Source of the DNA: Macrothele yani
Lineage: Eukaryota > Arthropoda > Arachnida > Araneae > Macrothelidae
NCBI GenBank assembly: GCA_039090855.1
Contig: CM077023.1
Coordinates: 83,675,127-83,739,126, forward strand
DNA length: 64,000 bases
Direction of reading: 5' to 3'
Below the pieces are notes generated by a model. It was not told the DNA's origin. It did no database searches and worked only from the letters and a program-made list of their open reading frames with translations. Positions 44,330 to 55,899 of the stretch are shown here, piece by piece. The translations under genes were made by a program, and so were the position numbers. How positions within the stretch are numbered: position 1 is the stretch's first letter; the number at the start of each line of letters is the position of its first letter.

Positions 44330-45340
44330 TACTCCTGGGTCGTCTCGTTTGCTTGAATGTCCGAACTGTCCGCAAATATCTTCCCTTTCAGCGCTAATTT
44401 TGCGTCGGGGAAATAAAAAGTAGCCAACGGGTGATAGAGCAGGCAAATAAGGTGGCAGATTCAGCACAGTATCGGCTCGCTACGGCAAAAACGTTCTTTA
44501 ATATTTTTGCTGAACTGAACGGCGTAGCGTTATGCAACAGAAACCAATATCTTGACTGCGCAAAGTGTGGCCGCACACTGAAAATTCGCTTCCACAATCG
44601 TGTCAGAACTTGATGATAGAATTTAGCATTTACATTTTCACCTTGTGGATGATTCCTTCTCTGTCAAAAAAGACGATGTGCCATGGTCTTCACCCTTGAT
44701 TTCTGGAGACGAAGCTTCCGCCATTCTATGCTTTGGCACTTCGTTTCTGGATAGCATTGGAAGCACCAGGTCTCATCTCCTGTCCCAGTCGACTCCAAGA
44801 ATGAGGGGTTGCCACCAGACATGCTAATGCAATAGTCACATGCTTCGAATCTGTGGAATTTTCTCCCCTTGGTTAAAAGGTGTGGGAGAAATCTTCAAAA
44901 GATCTTGCCCTTCCCCAAGTCCTCTTTGAAAATCTTACTGGCTGTTTCACGAGTTATGACCTAGTTCCTCACAGACTATTCGTACCGTCAGTCGATAATC
45001 ATTCGCTATGAGCTTGTTTTCAGGATTTTTGGAGGTCGCGGGCCTATGACCCGGGTAGAGCGTATTCAACGGAGTCCCTTCCTTAGCGGAAATACTGAAC
45101 CAGTCAAAAATACACTTCAAGGTGTACTACATCCTCGTAAACTTCTTTCAGTATGCGGATTTTCCCAGTTTGAAGCAGAATTTGTAAATAATTCTTTGTT
45201 CCATTTTTGCCAGCTAACAACTTGCATCTACATCAGCTGCAGCGACACGCTTGTGCCACATACTTTCTCACAGCTCCGTGACGGTTACGGACACGTTCGC
45301 TCATGTAATTGACTGTGTCGTGTAAGTTACTACACCTTCC
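44330..45340 (-). pseudogene. mariner transposase relic, heavily decayed
   Basis: Minus-strand pieces of another mariner family in order: RETASKIFKEDLGKGKIF and FLPHLLTKGRKF (linker), GTGDETWCFQCYPETK (first Asp block), VRLQKSRVKTM, FDREGIIHK, then NATPFSSAKILKNVFA, the place of the second Asp block (HHDNA lost), with scattered stops and frameshifts. No intact inverted repeats found, so edges are approximate. Confidence 0.75.
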
Positions 45341-45634
45341 CTTCCTTTTACGCGTTAAGACAGCATTCTCCGAAATTTATTGGGACACCTTGAACTAGTA
45401 AGGTAGAACACCTGAATCTTGGCGTAGGGGTTGTTTTTTTCTTCTTCTATTGGTATTTTTTTTTAATGTGTTTATGCTAGAGACAGAATATTTGCGTATC
45501 TTGTTAATCAATTTCTTTACTACTGTGCCAAAGTGTGCTATGAATTACGTAATTTACCTATTTACATAATTTAAGTACAACTTAAGGGTATTTGAACTAC
45601 ACATGCCGCAACGGCTTTTCATGTACTAATTAGT

Positions 45635-46008
45635 GCTGTTCACGGATTTCGGATATCCGGATATTTTAGTATCCGAAAACCGGATTTTTAGCATTCGAAT
45701 AGTTGGAACTGCGGATATCCGGATTATGAACTTCGGATATCCGAATTTCGAACTTCGGAAGCGCTGTTCACGGATTTCAGATTTCTGGATATTTTACTAT
45801 GCAAAAACTGGATTTTAGCATTCGAATAGTTAAAACTTCGGATATCCGGATTATGAACTACGGATATCCGGATTTCGAACTTTGGAAGGGCTGTTCACGG
45901 ATTTCCGGATATTTTGCTATCCGAAAACTGGATTTTAGCATTCGAATAGTTAGAACTCTGTATATCCGGATTATGAACTGCGGATATCCGAATTTTCAGA
46001 CATCTCTA
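45635..46008. repeat. ~127-bp tandem repeat, three units, rich in GGATATCCGG palindromes
   Basis: Units begin with GCTGTTCACGGATTTC at 45635, 45763 and 45890. Each contains GGATATTTT, CCGAAAACYGGATTTT, TTAGCATTCGAATAGTT and CGGATATCCGGATTATG. Many words are self-complementary (GGATATCC, TTCGAA). A related GGATTTCGGATTTATG fragment follows at about 46210-46285. Possibly the terminal part of a hAT-like element; not established. Confidence 0.85.
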
Positions 46009-46289
46009 CAACATAGATCTGTCTGGCCATGACAGACCGCATGCCTCAGGTTGTTGAAACCTTAACGCAGCAGTTTGTGAACGTGCGTTTTTTTGCTGCA
46101 CGATGTCCGTTTGACTAGACAAAGTGATCTTTCGTGACATTGATATTGTACTAAGTGAAGGGCTAAGAAATAAAATTGCAGTGTTTTATCCTGTAAGAAA
46201 CTCATGCGGCAATCCGGATTTCGGATTTATGATATTTCGGATATTTTGAAATCCGAAAACCGGATTTCAAAATATCCGGTTTTGATAGT

Positions 46290-47454
46290 ACTAGCACAAA
46301 TTAGATCATGAAGGGAACGGAGCGATACAAAAAATGGCATTACTGTCAAAAAATTATAATTCTGTCGTTACTGGTAATAATCGTTGTTTCCTGTCCTTTC
46401 TCTCCGGAGCGAAAGGTGCCGGAACTTTTGAACATAAGTGGTTCAAAAAGGGTGGGATGGTGGATGAGGAAGATGACCTCATAAAAAGCAGCTGAATTTT
46501 TCTTTAAGCCTTATCATTGTTGTATGCTACAAATTGCAAAAACATAACTTACAGGCTCATATTATATTAAATTAGTATATTGAAAATAGCTGGTAATCCA
46601 TGACTATTTTGTAATACGTAGCAGATATTAGGTTATACAGTATTTTAATTACGTTGTTGTAATTAAATAATCATTCCAAAGCTCAAAACTAACAATTTTG
46701 TGTTTAGAAAGGGGACGAAAGGCCGTTCTGGCGCGTTCCGTCTGAAAAAAACACTGGTTGTTTCTGTTGTTTTTGTTTTCCTCTTTTTCTAAAGGTACCT
46801 GTTAATTAACACCGACGACACTAAAATAATATATTTCAAGATTAATAATCCGAATTCAGTTATAACTAGACCTGGAATTCTGAATTTGCTGATGAAGTGG
46901 TATTTTACATATCACGTGGTCACAATGAACAAAGGTAGTAGACTTAAACTGAATTCTTCGACATAGTATTCAAATTATAATAACTAAACTGGCGAAAAAC
47001 AAATGGTATCTTAAGCGTTGTGGGATCGTAAAATTTTCCATATAATACTAAGTGGGAATTATGCTCTTTTAAGGAATTTCAAATGCCAACTACGTAGTAC
47101 ATTGTAAAAAAAAAATCTGAAGTTCACGAGACACTTTTCGTGATTCCTTTTGTGAATAACGAAGCATGACGGGGGAAAAGCCTGAATTTCACAGATTTTT
47201 CGTACGCCAGGAAAATTCTGAATTTATTTTCAGAAATCTTTCCACAATAACTTTCTGGCATTGACGGTAAAGTGCCGTTTTTTTTTGTTTTTTTTTTGTG
47301 TGTGTTAACGGAATACCCCAAAATTTCAGAAACCTTTCAGCAGTTCCTTTCGTATATTAACGAGAAAACTGCGTTCTAACTGTTTCCCTTTCCATATGAC
47401 GAAAACATTCCGGTAATATAATAGGAGAGATTCTCGAGAATACTTGAAGCTTGA
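46290..47454. other. Unassigned AT-rich interval
   Basis: No gene or element recognised up to the TTAA target of the following MITE. Confidence 0.45.
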
Positions 47455-47458
47455 TTAA

Positions 47459-47895
47459 GGTGGTTCCACTAAAATCTCTGCCTTATGTTTCCAATGGTAA
47501 AACTTCTTTACATATTTTCTTCGTAAGTAATGTATTCCCAAAGATGAAAATTTGCACATGGATAGAACTAACTTTAAGTTATAGCACGGGATACTTAATT
47601 CTTTCTAACACATAGCCAAAATTATATTAAAAATCAATCATTTCTCTTCAAGTAATGTTCAGACCTGTTAATAGATGGCGTGACATGTACATCGATGACG
47701 GCAGTAGACAAGCAAATGTTGGATTGTTTAGTTATGGTTATATTTTAGCAAGTATTAAGTGTCCCATGCTATAATTTAAAGTTAGTTTTATCGATGTTCA
47801 AATTTTCATCCTTGGGAACACATTAATTGCGAAGGAAATATGTACAGAAGCTTTACCATTGGAAACATACGGCAGAGATTTTAGGCGGAACCACC
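47459..47895. mobile_element. TTAA-flanked MITE with long inverted repeats (437 bp)
   Basis: TTAA flanks both ends (47455-47458 and 47896-47899). The left end GGTGGTTCCACTAAAATC and the right end, reverse complemented, GGTGGTTCCGCCTAAAATC continue as inverted repeats of about 145 bp that share CTCTGCC, TTTCCAATGGTAAA and AACTAACTTTAA, leaving a central loop of about 140 bp. No coding capacity. Length and design match the MITE at 11746-13327, though the sequences differ beyond the first bases. Confidence 0.9.
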
Positions 47896-47899
47896 TTAA

Positions 47900-49933
47900 C
47901 TGTTAAATTTCAATTGTGTGTCGGAGGATCTGATTTTGAAGTTCTGTAGCGAGATCGGATATTGTGGATAGCATATCACATGAAACTTTGGTTTTGTGGC
48001 AACGGATATTTCTTCTCCTGTCCCCCATTTTGTGACCCAACTATTGTACATTGCGTTACCGTAAGAAACCAGGTATTTAAATTATTATATAGGTGACTGC
48101 ATGATGTCTATGTATCAATCTATGGAGTCCTTAAGACAAAAGCTATTGTAGCTATCAAGAGTAAATTTTATACTTAGAAGTTTAGTGAAATAATACTATA
48201 AAACAGTACATTTCACAAATTCTTAAAGATAATTGAAAGAAAAAAGGATCTCAAGTTCCCAAAGCATTCTATAGAAAAAATAAAATTATTACAAACCTAT
48301 TAAAAAATTAGCTACAATAGAATTCATCCGCATTAATGACAAGAAACATTTCATCATCGCGCCCTTAGTGTTTTACCTTGAACGTGACTATGACACCTGT
48401 GTGCTTCAGCAGCTTCTGTTGATCCACTCCAAACGAACTCGGATCGAACCAAAAAGGGAAAGTTATGTCTGGTGCAATGGCTGAAATATTCAGGGTATAT
48501 GATTTTGCGAAATTTCTGTATAAAAATACAGAAAACCCCGAAACGGACTTTTCTGAAATAAACAGAATTACTGACTACGGAAAATCTGTCAAGATACGGA
48601 AGCTGAAAGAAACGGGAACTTTTCCAAACGGAAATTTCGTTGAAAAACGAACACTTACCAGTATCTTTGCTGAACGTTATTTTCCGGAATTTTCCGCGAA
48701 TTTACACCACTTATTTTTTACAGCGTTGTGTGGAAGATTTTGAAATTATATGCATAAAAGATTGCTACGTGGATTTCATCCAAGATCAGCAACTGAGCGA
48801 GAAAAAGGAATTGTCGGTTGCATTGTTTACCATTGGAAAGATACAGTGTATTGTAAATAGTTAGATGAAGAATAATTGCTTTCTGGATTTAACCTTGCAC
48901 AGAGTAAACATAGGACATTCTTCAGACGTTATCGTCCCTTTAATAACTAATTTAGAATGTCGATAAACAAATTATCTCCGATATATCATAACAATTTTTA
49001 AGTTGAAAACATTCGGCGCTTTTATCTACTAAGTTGCTCAGAGACAATGCGTATAACAATGTCAGGTGTGTGTCTGCTGACATCTCTAATTGCATCTGTT
49101 TGTCTGCGGTTTTATCGAAATTCACATCCTGTAGCTGAGGTTATCGTTTCAGCATTCATCATGCGTTCCAAGATGCAGAACCGCATCGTCGCCACTTTTC
49201 TCGGACACAGAACTCGTCACCCATACCAAACAAGAGAACTGATTCACATCTGCATCGCACGCATTCAATGTTAGAAACATTCGTGGGAAAAATCAACGAC
49301 TTGCTTTTTTGATTTTGAAGTGGCCTCAGATTTTCCTTACTAGCCCCACCTTATCGACGGGAATTCCAGACAAATCAAAACCACCGCACGTACGCAGATG
49401 AATATATGATAATTCGTGAAAGTACATGTGCTCTCAAAATATTTGTATATCGTTGCCCAAAATTAATCTTTCCCCACACGTAAAGCAAACCACTTAGCGC
49501 AATTTCTGCAAAACACACACACACGCATTACAGTTAAATACATTTCTGGGTAAACCAGCAAAAAAAAAAAAAAAAAAAAAAAAAGATACATAAATGAAAC
49601 GGAAATAAATAAAAAAGTGAAAAAAAAAAAAATAACAGGACGAAAGAGAATGGAAAACGGTTCTGGATTTCGAATAAGGCCAATCAGTGGAGCTATTTAA
49701 TTATATATATTTTTTTCGGGGGAGTGTACTGTTTTTTTAATTAATGTATTCACACTTATTACCTTACTTGTCGCACTATCGGCGGTTCTTGCAATACTGG
49801 AGCTGCTTAATATTATGCTTCGGATAACTAGAACAAAATCCTTAATTATATAAAGAGCAATATTATTAGGCTCTCTATCGGCCAGAAGAGAATAGTCTGT
49901 TTAATTACGAACAAATATCTTTATTTGGTCTTC
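47900..49933. other. Unassigned interval
   Basis: A poly-A run at 49560-49584, a TA-rich tract near 49700 and an (AC)n near 49512. Open frames are short and unassignable. Confidence 0.45.
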
Positions 49934-49944
49934 AAGGTAACTTG

Positions 49945-50160
49945 GCCGCCCCGGTGGCGCAGTGGTCTAAAGCGTTGGCCTATGATCATTCGTCCGAAGG
50001 GGTCCGGGTTCGAATCCCGGTGAGGCATGGATGTTGTGTTTGTCTTACGGCACTGGCTCTCTCCCTTCCCTGGAACCAGTGACCCTAAATTAGGGACGGG
50101 TGACTGCTTATAGCCCATTGAGTTGCTCACGGTGGTCGTTAAACCTCCAATCAAAGAAAA
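49945..50160 (+). mobile_element. tRNA-headed SINE (main family) with 11-bp target duplication
   Basis: Full-length copy with GGTGGCGCAGTGG A box region, GGGTTCGAATCCCGG B box region, the CCCTAAATTAGGGACGGG body and the CCTCCAATCAAAGAAAA tail. AAGGTAACTTG is exactly duplicated at 49934-49944 and 50161-50171. The clean duplication and near-consensus sequence mark it as one of the youngest copies. Confidence 0.95.
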
Positions 50161-50171
50161 AAGGTAACTTG

Positions 50172-51285
50172 TCAATATTCGGCAACCGACGGGTTACTTT
50201 ATACAGTCAACAGCATTATGCGTCAGCAAATGCAAAAACTGAACCTCTGTAACGCGAGGTTCTAAATATCTCAGTCAAAATTTTTTATCCAAAATATATA
50301 CACACTTTCCAAAAAAAAAAAAAAAAATGAAAGAAGCACTCAGAAGGAATCATCCAATCGAGATGAAAATCGTTATATGATCATGTATAGATGATCTATG
50401 ATCTTGTACAGATCATCCGTATACGCATTTATCCAATGTCAAGGCTAGGAAAACAGAAGTCCAAAGGATAAGATCTATTGCGAAGCGGCATGGGTATGAT
50501 ATTTCTTGTGAGCAAAAATTAATATCACAACGGGCGAGAAAAACTTTTACGACCCTAACCTAAAATAGCAACCCAAAAATATACGTTGCCTCAACAGAAT
50601 ACCAAACTCTGATTACGCATGCTTTGGGATAATGTTTGTAAAAAACATGATTATTGGCTTTGGAGATTCAACATCCAATCTGTTTCATCTGGTACGGGAA
50701 GATCGAGACAACACGCTCCAAACGGAAAAATCCGGAGTATATTGCGTACCAATGAAGGGAAAGACCCCAGAGCATGGTAATAAGTGGTATAGATGCTCCA
50801 CCCTGCAAAATGTGCGTGTCAGGATGGCCGAGCATCAATATAACACCAGAGTTCGCGCCTCTAATACTGCACTTGCTCGCTTGGTGAATGGCGGCACCCA
50901 TCTCCCGTCATGACGTGACGCGTATGTATTACTACGAACACAGACCAACAGAAATGCATTATTTGTCAAAAGCCTATATATTTGTAAGTATCCAACACAA
51001 TGTTGTAATGATGAAATGCCAGTGTATGTACCAACCCAATGGAGACAGGTCATTACTGCCATCAATTATGGACATCAGCAGTATTTTTAAGACCCATCTT
51101 CTCCCTCTCGCCGTGAATTTCCGCGCCTTTGTTACATAGATGTGGTTCTGCGCACCTGATAAATGTACACTGCCATTGGATACGCTGTAACATCGAATGA
51201 CGATATACAGCATGCCTTTTTTCTCAGTTTTGTTTGTAACCTGATGATGCAAGGGGCGCCCTTGCGAAAAATCTCGTTTTAATAG
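50172..51285. other. Unassigned interval
   Basis: Poly-A run near 50311-50327. The open frame at 50632-50913 has no recognisable domain. Confidence 0.4.
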
Positions 51286-51287
51286 TA

Positions 51288-52627
51288 CACTGCTGGCCAC
51301 CCAAAATGCAACACCAAGAAGGACACGAGATAGCAAAGCCAGATTTACTGGACACATAACAACAGATAAAAAGATGAAACGATTGAGCTTACAGGCCCGT
51401 GCGACTTGCGGAACACGCAGACATCAATAGTTCGTGTGGCCCCCATGCCTGGTAATAACGGCCGCTACACGCCGCGGCATCGAACGAAAGAGGCTTTGGA
51501 TGTGGGCTTGGGGTATGTCGGTCCAGGGTAGCCGCGGGTGGTGCTTGCAGGGCCAATCGGTTGCCGATCAGCAACCAGACGTGTTCGATGGGCGACATAT
51601 CGGGAGAACAGGAGGGCCACGGCAGCAGTGACCCCTGGTGGGCCGTAAAGAATTGTTGCATGATCCGTGCCACGTGCGGGCGCGCATTGCATTGTTGAAA
51701 CGTGGCCGCTGGCAGCTCCTGCAGGTAAGGGAGGACTACAGGCTCCAAAACGTCGGAGATGGTGCGGTGGTTGTTGAGTGTACCGCCAATGCGTACCAGA
51801 GGGGTGCGGGTGTCATATCCAATTGCGCCTCAAACCATAACGCCAGGCGACGGACCGGTATGGCGATGCATAATGCAGGCGTCATACAGTCTCTCGCCAC
51901 GGTGCCGCCACACGCGGATCCGACCAACGTGTTGTTGCAGGCAGAAGCGGGATTCGTCGGAGAAGACAATGTCGTGCCATTCCGTAGTCCAGGTGCGGCG
52001 TTCAACGGCCCACTGCCGCCGCACTCGCCGGTGGTGTTACGTCAGTGGTAATCGGAGCAATGGGCGTCGTGCAACAAGTCCCTGCTCCTGCAGACGACGT
52101 CGAACGGTACGTGCTGACACAGGTTGTTGCGCAACACACCCTAATTCCTGCGCTAACGCTCGTGATGTGGCGGTTCGAGCCGTCAATGCCCGCCGCACTA
52201 CATGCTGGTCCTCTGGTTCGGTGGTGTGCCGTTGCTGCGGAAATCGCTCACGTCGGTCCGTCGGTTCCTCCTGCACCCACCGAATCCATACTCGCCTCAC
52301 TGTGGCTGGATGTCGCCCCACACGGGCGCCGATGTCTCGGTACGATAAACCGCTGTCGCGATAAGCCCCTATTCGTCCTCTGTCGAACTCCGAAACGTGC
52401 TGGAATGACTGCCGTATTCTGCCACGAGGCATCAGGAAGCTTCCCACGCACGCGCCTTCTGTGCACCCTTCTTATAGTGCTTCTCGGTGGCGTGCCGGGC
52501 GCACATGATTTGCATATGCCCTGCAATGCTAATCGTTTGCATGTCCTCTCGCGGTCGACGCATGCTGCGAATTTCAGGTCAATCGGATGATTCCTTCTTG
52601 GTGTTGCATTTTGGGTGGCCAGGAGTG
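51288..52627 (-). mobile_element. Tc1-like DNA transposon, family A, copy 2
   Basis: Ends CACTGCTGGCCACCCAAAAT and its reverse complement (one change near the right tip), flanked by TA (51286-51287 and 52628-52629). Same family as 1900-3309, inverted and slightly shorter because of an internal deletion near 51530. Confidence 0.93.
51424..52447 (-). pseudogene. Tc1-like transposase family A, broken, catalytic Asp changed
   Basis: N-terminal half intact in one frame: MPRGRIRQSFQHVSEFDRGR, YRDIGARVGRHPATVRR, then LAQELGCVAQQPVSARTVRR. A frameshift near 52035 is followed by VFSDESRFCLQQHVGRIRVW, a stop after SPGVMV, then FQQCNARPH where the catalytic Asp is Cys, and CSPDMSPIEHVW. A deletion of about 30 bp near 51530 shifts the frame again. 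It shares its family's order with 2132-3173 but has different disabling changes. Confidence 0.92.
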
Positions 52628-52859
52628 TATTTGATTTTAATTGTAAGTAATATTTTAACGATTAAATTATTTTACCCTATTTGTAGACAGAGTCTAGCAT
52701 ATGGATTACCGTGTAGAGACAGTGTTTTTATGTGTTTTGGATCGGTATATGCAATGTATATGTATAGGAAAGGAAAAGATTGATATTCCAGAGTATTTGG
52801 GCCAGTTTTTTGGAAAGAACTGCTACACAAGTGGAACAAGTCAATACGTTGTAGGGCCA

Positions 52860-53840
52860 GTCCTGGCTCAAATACAGGCGGCTACCCGGCGTGGCATAGA
52901 CGCATACAGCTCACGGATACTGTCCTGAGGTATAACATGCCAGATGGTGTCCAAATTTCGTGTCAGTTCGCCGACATTCTGGGATGGGCGTAGGTGGTGT
53001 TCCATCATTTCCCAAAGATGTTCGATCGGTGATAGGTCGGGCGATCGGGCTCGCCATGGAAGGGTGTCGACATTACGGAAGCAGGCCTGAGAGAGCCGTG
53101 TCGTGTGTGGCTGGGCATTGTCTTTTTGAAAAATTGCTTGGTGATGCTGCGACAGGGGCAACACAACATGAAAGAACGTAGAATGTCATCGACGTATCGT
53201 TGAGCCGTGAGGGTGGTCAGGAGGATTACCAAAGGTGTCAGGCAATCGTAGGAAATTGCTTCCCTGACAGTTACTCCAGGTGTGCGAGCCATGTGCCGTT
53301 CCACGGTAAAGGCAAGATCCGTGAGTTGGCAGGCTCGTCTCCAGACATGTATGCGCTGGTTATCGGTGCCAAGGGCAAATCATGACTCGTCACTGAAGAC
53401 AACACGACGCCACTGGACAATATCTCACGTTGATCGAGCCCGACACCACTGCATCTGTTGCCGGCGATGCTCACTGGTCAGTGATAGGGGGCGCAATGGC
53501 CTCCTCGAATGTAGTACCCGTGCCTCAAGTAGTCTGGCAACGCAACATGGCCATGGATGGTTTAGAGAGTCGAATTCGGTTCTGTTCGTGCTACTCTCAC
53601 AGTCGCTCGATCCTCGCGTTTTGTCGTTACCCTCGGCCGTCCACTGCCCTCGTCGACCCATTGGCGCCAACATCGTCCGATTGCCGCGTCGCTCCAACTG
53701 AAATGTCTGGCGATACGGCGACCTGACCTACCGGCCTATCTCAGACCAATTATACGTGCTCTCTGAAACTTGCTCAACTGCTCCTATTGTGTACAGATCC
53801 GACGTCGAGGCATTTTCACATTTCGTAGAGATTAATACAA
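52860..53840 (-). pseudogene. Tc1-like transposase, another family
   Basis: Minus-strand relic: ARLLEARVLHSRRPLRPLSL, QWCRARSTW, VVFSDESRF-equivalent in another frame, ERHMARTPGVTVREAISYD, LTAQRYVDDILR, then IFQKDNAQPHTTRLSQACFR and RARSPDLSPIEHLWEMMEHH, and a C-terminal SMPRRVAACIQA. The spacing between the last Asp and the Glu is 32, two short of usual, suggesting a small deletion. Frameshifts occur near 53170 and 53430. Terminal inverted repeats were not identified, so the limits are approximate. Confidence 0.88.
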
Positions 53841-53849
53841 CTGCAATCC

Positions 53850-54330
53850 GCTGTTACAATTGTCCCTGAGTGCGAGCTTTGCTATTGATATACCCTCCGC
53901 GATGCACGGTTCCCATGCGCTGTAGCGGGCCACTATCTAGTCATTTTTCTTTATTTTTTAACCATTTGCATATTCGGCCCTGAGGTACTTGCATGCAGAA
54001 TTTCATCAGGATCGAACGATTTTCTCGGGCTGCTTCGTTCTTTTTTGTCTAAGAGTGTATATCTAGTTTTGAAGGTACAACGCAAGGCTGCACTAATTTG
54101 CCCGCACTTAACACTGCTGACTCCACACTTTATATATATCATTCTTGTCGTGTCAAAACATACACCCGTCATTCAAATTAACTTCAAGACTGTTGTTTCA
54201 TAACATTCAGTGTGTGAGAAAAATATAACGTTAAAGTTGAAACGTTTAGGGAGAACGAACTCAAAATTTGCATAGGGAAAGAAACTAAAAATAAAAATTA
54301 AACTAGAACATATAGTACGTCGTAGGGTGA
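53850..54330. other. Unassigned interval
   Basis: No gene or repeat recognised. Confidence 0.4.
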
Positions 54331-54334
54331 AGAC

Positions 54335-54515
54335 CACCCTGTGAGCAGTTCAATAGGTAGTCTCCCGTCTCTAATTTAGGGCCACTGGTTCGAGGGAAGG
54401 GAGAGAGCCGGTGCTGTAAGACAAAAACAACATCAATGCCTCGCGAGATTCAAACCCGAAATCATCTCGGACGAATGGTCAGAAGCCTGAGATTTTACCA
54501 CTGCTCCATCGGGGG
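54335..54515 (-). mobile_element. tRNA-headed SINE (main family), diverged
   Basis: Minus-strand copy with CCCCCGATGGAGCAGTGG (A box region), GGGTTTGAATCTCGCGAGG (B box region) and CCTCGAACCAGTGGCCCTA, then AATTAGAGACGGGAGACTA. Clearly the same family but older than the copies at 49945 and 57313. Confidence 0.85.
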
Positions 54516-54627
54516 ATGTTTCCTTGACGCTCACCGTCAATGAATAGCTCCGCTGGCTGCATAGTTTTTGACATTAGACATTTTTCTAGCAGTACAGCCT
54601 CCCTCCTGAATGTATAACTACATTATA

Positions 54628-55849
54628 CACTGAAGAGCAATTGAATTAGAGATACCTGTCTAGTAACGTGTAACACCACCTTTCGCCCGGATAACGGTGG
54701 CGATTCGTCTCGACATGAACTCGACAAGACACCGGAAGCATTGGGAAGCCATACGGATCCACGACCCCTGAACAAGCCCCCACAGTTCACGAAGATTTGA
54801 TGAATGGGGGTCAGAGCCTCGAACATCTCTCTCGATGGCATCCCAGATGTGCTCGATGGGATTGAGGTCAGGTGACATAGCTGGCCAAAGAAGCGAGGTC
54901 ACGTCGGTGGAGTGTTCGTCCAACCATTCGGATACAATTCGGGAGCGATGGCGCGGTGCATTGTCTTGTTGCGGGATGAGGTCCCCAGTGGGATGTTGAA
55001 GACGCGCAAACGGGAACAAATGGTCGTCCAGGATATCCCGGTAACGTTGACCTGTGAGGGACGATGTCACGCGTACCAGGGGTTCCATTTCAGTCCACGT
55101 AAACATTTTCCAGACGAGAATTCCACCCCCACCAGCTTGAAGAGTACCCTGCTGCAAGAAGGATCCATCGCTTCATGTGGTTTGCGCCGTACTCGCATCC
55201 TGCCATCCGCATGTACCAACGTGAATCTCGACGCATCAGTCCAGGCATCATTTTTCCACATGTCTAGTGTCCAGTGGCGATGTTCCCGCGCCCATGCTAA
55301 TCTTTGCACCCTGTGATGTGCGGTCAGCGGCGGTACCCTCGTGGGACGATGGCTTCTGCACCCCATAGCGAGGACATGGTTCTGGATGGTGTGGCTGCTT
55401 ACACGTTTTTGTGCACCTGCGTTAAATTGTAGAGTGATTTCTTGCATTGTGGCCCGTCTATCCGCTGTTACAGTGTGAGCTATCCGACGATGACCCCGCT
55501 CATCCACACGCTGTTGTCCACAGCAGTTTACCCTTGCAGGGATGGTTTTACCGGATTCGATGTACTCACGGTGCACCCGTGACACAGTGTCTCGTTAAAA
55601 TTCCAATGCCTACACTACTTCCGAGATGGAGTGACCCATTCGTCGGGCCCCGACAATTTGCCCACGATCAAATGCGCATAGATCCTTCGTCTTATCCATA
55701 CTGCGTCCGACTCTTACTGATTCCCGTCGCATCACTCCTTATATTGTCGGATCGCTGCACACGCCATGTCGTTTCCGTTTACAGGGCCGCCTACAGCGCC
55801 ACATTTGCATAACGCTAGCTGTCTCTAATTCAATTGCTCTTCCGTGTTG
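54628..55849 (-). mobile_element. Tc1-like element F
   Basis: Left end CACTGAAGAGCAATTGAATT and right end, reverse complemented, CAACACGGAAGAGCAATTG share GAAGAGCAATTGAATTAGAG as inverted repeats. TA flanks at 54626-54627 and 55850-55851. About 1.2 kb with one minus-strand transposase. Confidence 0.88.
54660..55699 (-). pseudogene. Tc1-like transposase F, one main frameshift
   Basis: Starts MDKTKDLCAFDRGQIVGARR; damaged helix-turn-helix, then VSRVHREYIESGKT, RRIAHTVTADRRATMQEITL, GCRSHRPTRVPPL, LAWAREHRHWTLDMWKN and TDASRFTLVHADGRMRVRRK (first Asp block, with the usual SDESRF altered to TDASRF). The frame shifts near 55150, then GTLQAGGGGILVW, TGDLIPQQDNAPRHRSRI (second Asp), SPDLNPIEHIWDAIERD (Glu) with 36 residues between Asp and Glu, and the C-terminal VIRAKGGVTRY. 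Two stops lie near the start. Confidence 0.9.
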
Positions 55850-55899
55850 TACACTGGGTGCTCATTGAATTTTAACCACTTAATATTCTGTGGGCTCTC

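Noticed and set aside
45635..46285. CRISPR-like array
   Set aside because: Units are contiguous tandem repeats without unique spacers, and the DNA is eukaryotic.
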